47,074 bases of DNA. Source: Gnetum montanum (taxonomy: Eukaryota; Streptophyta; Gnetopsida; Gnetales; Gnetaceae). The translations under genes and the position numbers were made by a program. This document shows, in pieces, positions 42,901-47,074 of this stretch; the first letter of the stretch is position 1; each line of letters begins with the position of its first letter. Location: positions 8,286-55,359 of the forward strand of contig MNCI01025473.1 in the NCBI GenBank assembly GCA_015680685.1, in the 5' to 3' direction. Under the pieces are notes generated by a model, which searched no databases, was not told the DNA's origin, and worked only from the letters and a program-made list of their open reading frames with translations.

Positions 42901-45900
42901 TGTTGGATGACATGTGATGCACAGAACATTTTTAATGATCACAGATACATTGTGGCCACACTCATTGTACCAAAGGGTTAAGGCCGTCATTCATTCTAGA
43001 ATGGAAGGTCCTGAGAGACAAAAGTTGCAAGGACGTAGGCTGATATTCCAATCATTATAAATTTTGTGTTCACTTGTGCTGTGTTTCTGCGCATTGAAGA
43101 TTAAGCTTCTAACCTTCTCCCCATCAACCTGACATCATTTTTGCCCTAGGATAGGACGACATTTTCTCACTGCCTATCATATTTTGCCAACTTGGATGCA
43201 CATTTTCCAGTTTCATGGTTGAATTTTTAACACATGGCTTTATAAGTGCAAAATGGTTATCCTTGCTACGAGAATAAGTGCGAAGAAAGATGGTATTGGA
43301 CATTACAATGAAATTAGTTTGGACTGTCATACAAGCAACATTTTGAACAAATATATAGTTTACATTAGGATTAGCTGAAATTGTGCAAAAACCTTTTTCT
43401 TGAAGAGTTATATTGAGCCTTAAAGCCTCTATACCGTTCTTCTGTAAGGATGAGGTTTCGTCTCTATGGAAGTGAAGAACCTTGCCAATTTATTAAATGC
43501 TACATGTAACAGCCAAAGATCCCAAGTTCTCTAAAGAAGCGGTCTATCCTTCTGAAGAGATAGATTGGTTTCATCAAGGTAAAAGTTGGTTACAAAAATG
43601 GGAAACCTAAGAAAAGATATCAACGATAGAACGTCGGAAAGAAAAGAAGTCTAAGATTAAGAACTTAGAAGCTTTGGATGGTATCAATGGGATGAAGAAG
43701 TAATGGGCACAAATTAGTTACAGGTGGCAAGTTCAAGCAAATTTCAAATATCTGAAAATGCTATTATTCGTTTTTCTTAAAATTAACAGTCCAAATTACC
43801 GGATAAAAAATGGGATCTCCCAAAGGAGATGAGTTCAAGTTCAAAAGAAAATCATACTTGCAGATTATGCTTTCTTAACGTTATTGAAGATGATCGTTGT
43901 ATCCTTTTTACTTGAGGCCTGTGAAGGTAATGGGAGATTGACGAAAAATTGATTCTTGCAACTTAGTTGACCTGCTCCAGAGTTTGGATTTAATTTAATA
44001 GGAAAGTATTTCAGAAAAATGAAAACTGGAATGCAACATAACTTTCAGTTTCAGTTTCATATGGACTATTAGTGTACTGTGTATTTACACAGTTGTTTTC
44101 AAATGAAGCAAGTTCTGACATTGTAGTCTGGCGGCAAGATCTGGTTAATTCAAATAAAATATAGAAAACAATACATCCATATACTACATCATAGAAATTA
44201 AAAATATAGCAAAGAAATTAACAAAACATGCAAGAAATTCATATTTTAGTGCCTTACCAATAATGAGCCTTGTACACCAGATTGACCAAGACTGCTGAAG
44301 AATGTTATGAGTATAATCTGTACCAAGATCAAACTACAAGATCCCAAGAAACATAAGGAATTAAAGCACATCAGTGGACACGGACAAAATGCTATCAACC
44401 AAAACTAGTATGGTCGATAGGTAAAACGACAAACTTTTGAAAGTTATTCCGTGAATAATGAGCCTTTTCATGATAAAATCGTGAAGACCTTTTTGCGAGC
44501 AGAAAAGCTACATATTCCCTAAACTGTTTTATCTAACATTTCCTTCATAGACTAAAGAAAGTTATAATAAATGTATCTTTAACAGGAGATGGGCATAGCC
44601 TTTGGAAGAACTGAATAGTTTTACAGTTGCAATCGGCATAAACATCTTTCATGTTATGAATTCAAGAAATTAAACCAAAAGAATGTTTTACCATGCTATA
44701 ATATCTCCTAAATATTGATGTTAGAATAACAAAAACTAAACTGCATCATATTTTTTTCACCATCAATCTGTCATCGATCATCACTCTAATCATATGATAA
44801 ATTTACATTTAATTTCATGGAATAAGTAACATCATTATATTTTCCTGCATCATGTAGCCTTCTTCTTCAGGGTTTTCAGACTGATACTGGACTCACAATG
44901 ACAATCAAATCATATCAACTCACAGGCTAAAAAGACTTTAGACTTGGTTCTGGTATGTGCTGAAGAAGGTGCACGATACCACAAGTACTTGGTGATATCA
45001 AAGAGGGTTACATATTAATGTAGATTCCATGATGTCTTGTTTCTTTTTTATCTGCATGCAGAATTGTACAGTTCTCAGGCTAAATATTACTAACAACATC
45101 CTTAACTCGGTGCATTGTTTACCGACTAACTTCTACTTGCAACGCTGAAGGTGAATCAATTTTCCATGGAATTTATAACCTTTTATTGAAGAATTATGAA
45201 TCAAATGACATGTTAAAAAGGCATTATTTTGTTGCTTGACCATTTGTTGTTTTAGCATCTGCCTTGGGCTTATATATCAACATTTCCCTAACTGTTTATT
45301 TTCATTTCTGTTAACCAATTTTTAAAAAAATACAAACATTTTGTTTCTTTTTTGGCCCTTCGCACTTCATATTCTCAAAATTTCATTTACGGTGTAGATG
45401 ATGATTTTTAAACTAGAAAATTAACGTAGCTTCTAACCTTCTCTTCAGCAATTGTGCTGTATTCCGCATGGATGATACACTGTAAAAAGATCTTGGTTTA
45501 GGCCAATGATTTCTTATTTTTCCAGCATCCTGTGCTTGAGCTTCTTGGAAGTTAGACAACTCGTATCTAGGGTCATCAAGAAAGACTGCCATGTATAGGA
45601 CTGCAATCATCTGTAGGATGGTTGCCACCTACAGAAAATGAAAATCAAAGGTTTCAAATCTTCTATAGGTTACAGCAGATGGGAAATTATGACAAATTCA
45701 CAGGATCTCCATTCCTAGAGTTAAGTAAAACATGAATTAGTACTATAATAAAAGTACAAACCACCCCCTATACATACCCAAAATATTCTCTCAGATGACA
45801 GAAACCGTGCAATTATAACGGCGACAGCAAATGCTAAAGACATCATTCCTGTTAAAATACCAAGTACCATGGTACGTGACGATTCCTTGGTCTTATCTGC

Positions 45901-46972
45901 CTGCAAATGAATCTTTTATATGATTATACATTCTACTAAATCAAGAGAATCGTACTCGAAAAAATAGTCCACAGAGTAAACTTGCATTAAAAATGACTGG
46001 TTGCTTCGGCTAAGCTACTACAGTACTGGTGTTTTTTTTGTTTGTCAACTAACAAAGAGCAAGTGCAAGCTACATTGGAGATAACAGGTTTTTAAGCCGC
46101 ATCGAAGTTAACAGGCTCAGGTACCCTGAAGAGGGGGTGAAATATGATCTTTGTATACCGGAAGTCATACAGTCGGTTTATAATACAGTGGAGAGTGTAA
46201 TATTATTCTGGTATATCAAATAAAACTGTAATGATAAAGGGATCTTTCCCATTGTGATGTGGTCCTGTATCTTCAAGTTATCGTGCCATTTGTTTTGTTG
46301 ATAGATTAAACTAGATTGTTTTCTAGTGAAATAACTGAAACAGGGCATTCTACTCAAACTAGTACAATTCTTGGAGTGAGGTTACAACCATATCTGTAAA
46401 GATGAAAAAACTTAGGATTTAAAGTTATTTGAGCAGTCTAGGCTAAGGAGCAGCGCAAGTGAAAGCAGGGGTGATGCAAACCAAACATACTCACACGTCA
46501 TTTACGTATCATGGAAACTAATCAACATTTTTTAAAACTTCAACATAAGCAACATAGGTTTAGCTATGACTACAGTACCGTCCATGGAAGAGAGATCATT
46601 TTACCACGTATGCCATTGTAATACAATCCACGGTGCCATCCGAAATCATGTCAGAAACTGTTTTCAAAACAAAATATGCATACACGAAATTCCTGGATCT
46701 GCTGCACGCTAGTCCACCTACAAAGGTAGTATAAAAGCTGTAAGTAAAGGGTACAGAAATATATGTTTTTCCGGTCTATATCTCATGAATCTGTTACATT
46801 TTAAGTTGTGCATTCTAAGTTGTGCAACCACCATGCCTGAAATTCTTCTTCAGTGCTTACCCAGAGGAATAACTCCAAATGTAAAAGGAATCATAAGTAA
46901 CGTTTTCCGGCCATATTGATCTGACAGATCACCTGCAAGGGGTGTCAACAGCATAGTTCCCAACCCGGAGAT
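39979..46972 (-). CDS. MFS transporter, MFSD14/HIAT1-like, 13 exons, 5' end outside the window
   Basis: Exons from 5' to 3' (minus strand): 46861-46972, 46605-46717, 45778-45900, 45438-45628, 44258-44333, 42459-42545, 42262-42342, 42124-42156, 41924-41985, 41797-41830, 41624-41702, 40165-40235 and 39979-40074. They sum to 1158 nt, giving 385 residues plus stop. All introns have GT-AG ends and all phases agree. The protein is a multi-pass membrane transporter. The MFS signature GDLSDQYGRKTLL is at visible residues 14-26. SDGTVDC, LGQSGVQGSLLYYLKARF and GKVQGLITSVRSF match the plant At2g16970-At2g16990-like family as I remember it. About 50 N-terminal residues and the promoter lie beyond 47074. 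Two exons are only 33 and 34 nt. Substrate unknown. The exact acceptor at 46717 is least certain. Confidence 0.88.
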
Positions 46973-47074
46973 CTACAACGCAAACATAATAATCACACTA
47001 ATCAGCCATATTTCAGTACAGCAAGATACGGAGAAAAATCAAGAAATAAGCATTTTGTAGTGCAATTCAAGGAG
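46973..47074 (-). other. Intron of the MFS gene (partial)
   Basis: The sequence before the first visible exon ends in a TTGTAG acceptor and is AT-rich. No further exon is seen before the window end. Confidence 0.7.

Noticed and set aside
43124-43330. Extra exon in the 1.7-kb intron of the MFS gene
   Set aside because: The reading frame does not match the family, and the flanking exons join in phase without it.

Overview
The window comes from a large, repeat-rich plant nuclear genome. Evidence for this is a plant-type wax synthase, a plant-style intron-containing tRNA-Tyr gene, a many-intron MFS transporter gene, and plant Ty3/gypsy (Athila/Tat-like, tRNA-Asp primer) and Ty1/copia LTR retrotransposons. 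About three quarters of the window is nested retrotransposon. Low gene density would fit a gymnosperm or another large plant genome, but the sequence does not prove the clade.

Layout. 1-10020: a cluster of Ty3/gypsy elements. Element A (minus strand) leaves the window on the left. Element C (plus strand) is a 3' remnant whose LTR is split by element B (2653-9604, minus strand). B is structurally complete, with an exact 5-bp target duplication (AGTAC), and carries only gag-protease. 10021-11418: unique DNA upstream of the intronless wax synthase gene (11419-12489). 12524-19522: element D (plus strand), a gag-protease element inserted 34 bp after the wax synthase stop codon; its 3' LTR is mostly lost in an N gap. 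19523-19722: probable remainder of the wax synthase 3' untranslated region. 19723-37456: a degenerate copia element, split in its reverse transcriptase by element E (about 23001-35266) and a fragment of another LTR (F). E is a degenerate Athila-like element with gag, protease, RT, RNase H, integrase and an extra downstream ORF. 37412-38047: six tandem copies of a 106-bp unit spanning the copia LTR/host junction. 38753-39250: a tRNA-Tyr gene whose 3' end and trailer are tandemly duplicated. 39979-46972: thirteen exons of an MFS transporter gene of the plant MFSD14/HIAT1-like family; its 5' end lies beyond the window.

How the parts relate. B and D share the same truncated gag-protease reading frame and the same C-terminus, so they look like one non-autonomous lineage. 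Their 3' noncoding region resembles that of E, whose relatives could have supplied the enzymes. Host functions visible are wax ester synthesis, tRNA-Tyr and a membrane transporter.

The most unusual signal is a repeated three-stem hairpin in the LTRs of A and D. All three stems change by compensatory substitutions between copies, while the internal loops keep their length and most of their sequence. It lies after the LTR polyadenylation signal, in U5, and so in the 5' leader of the element RNA.
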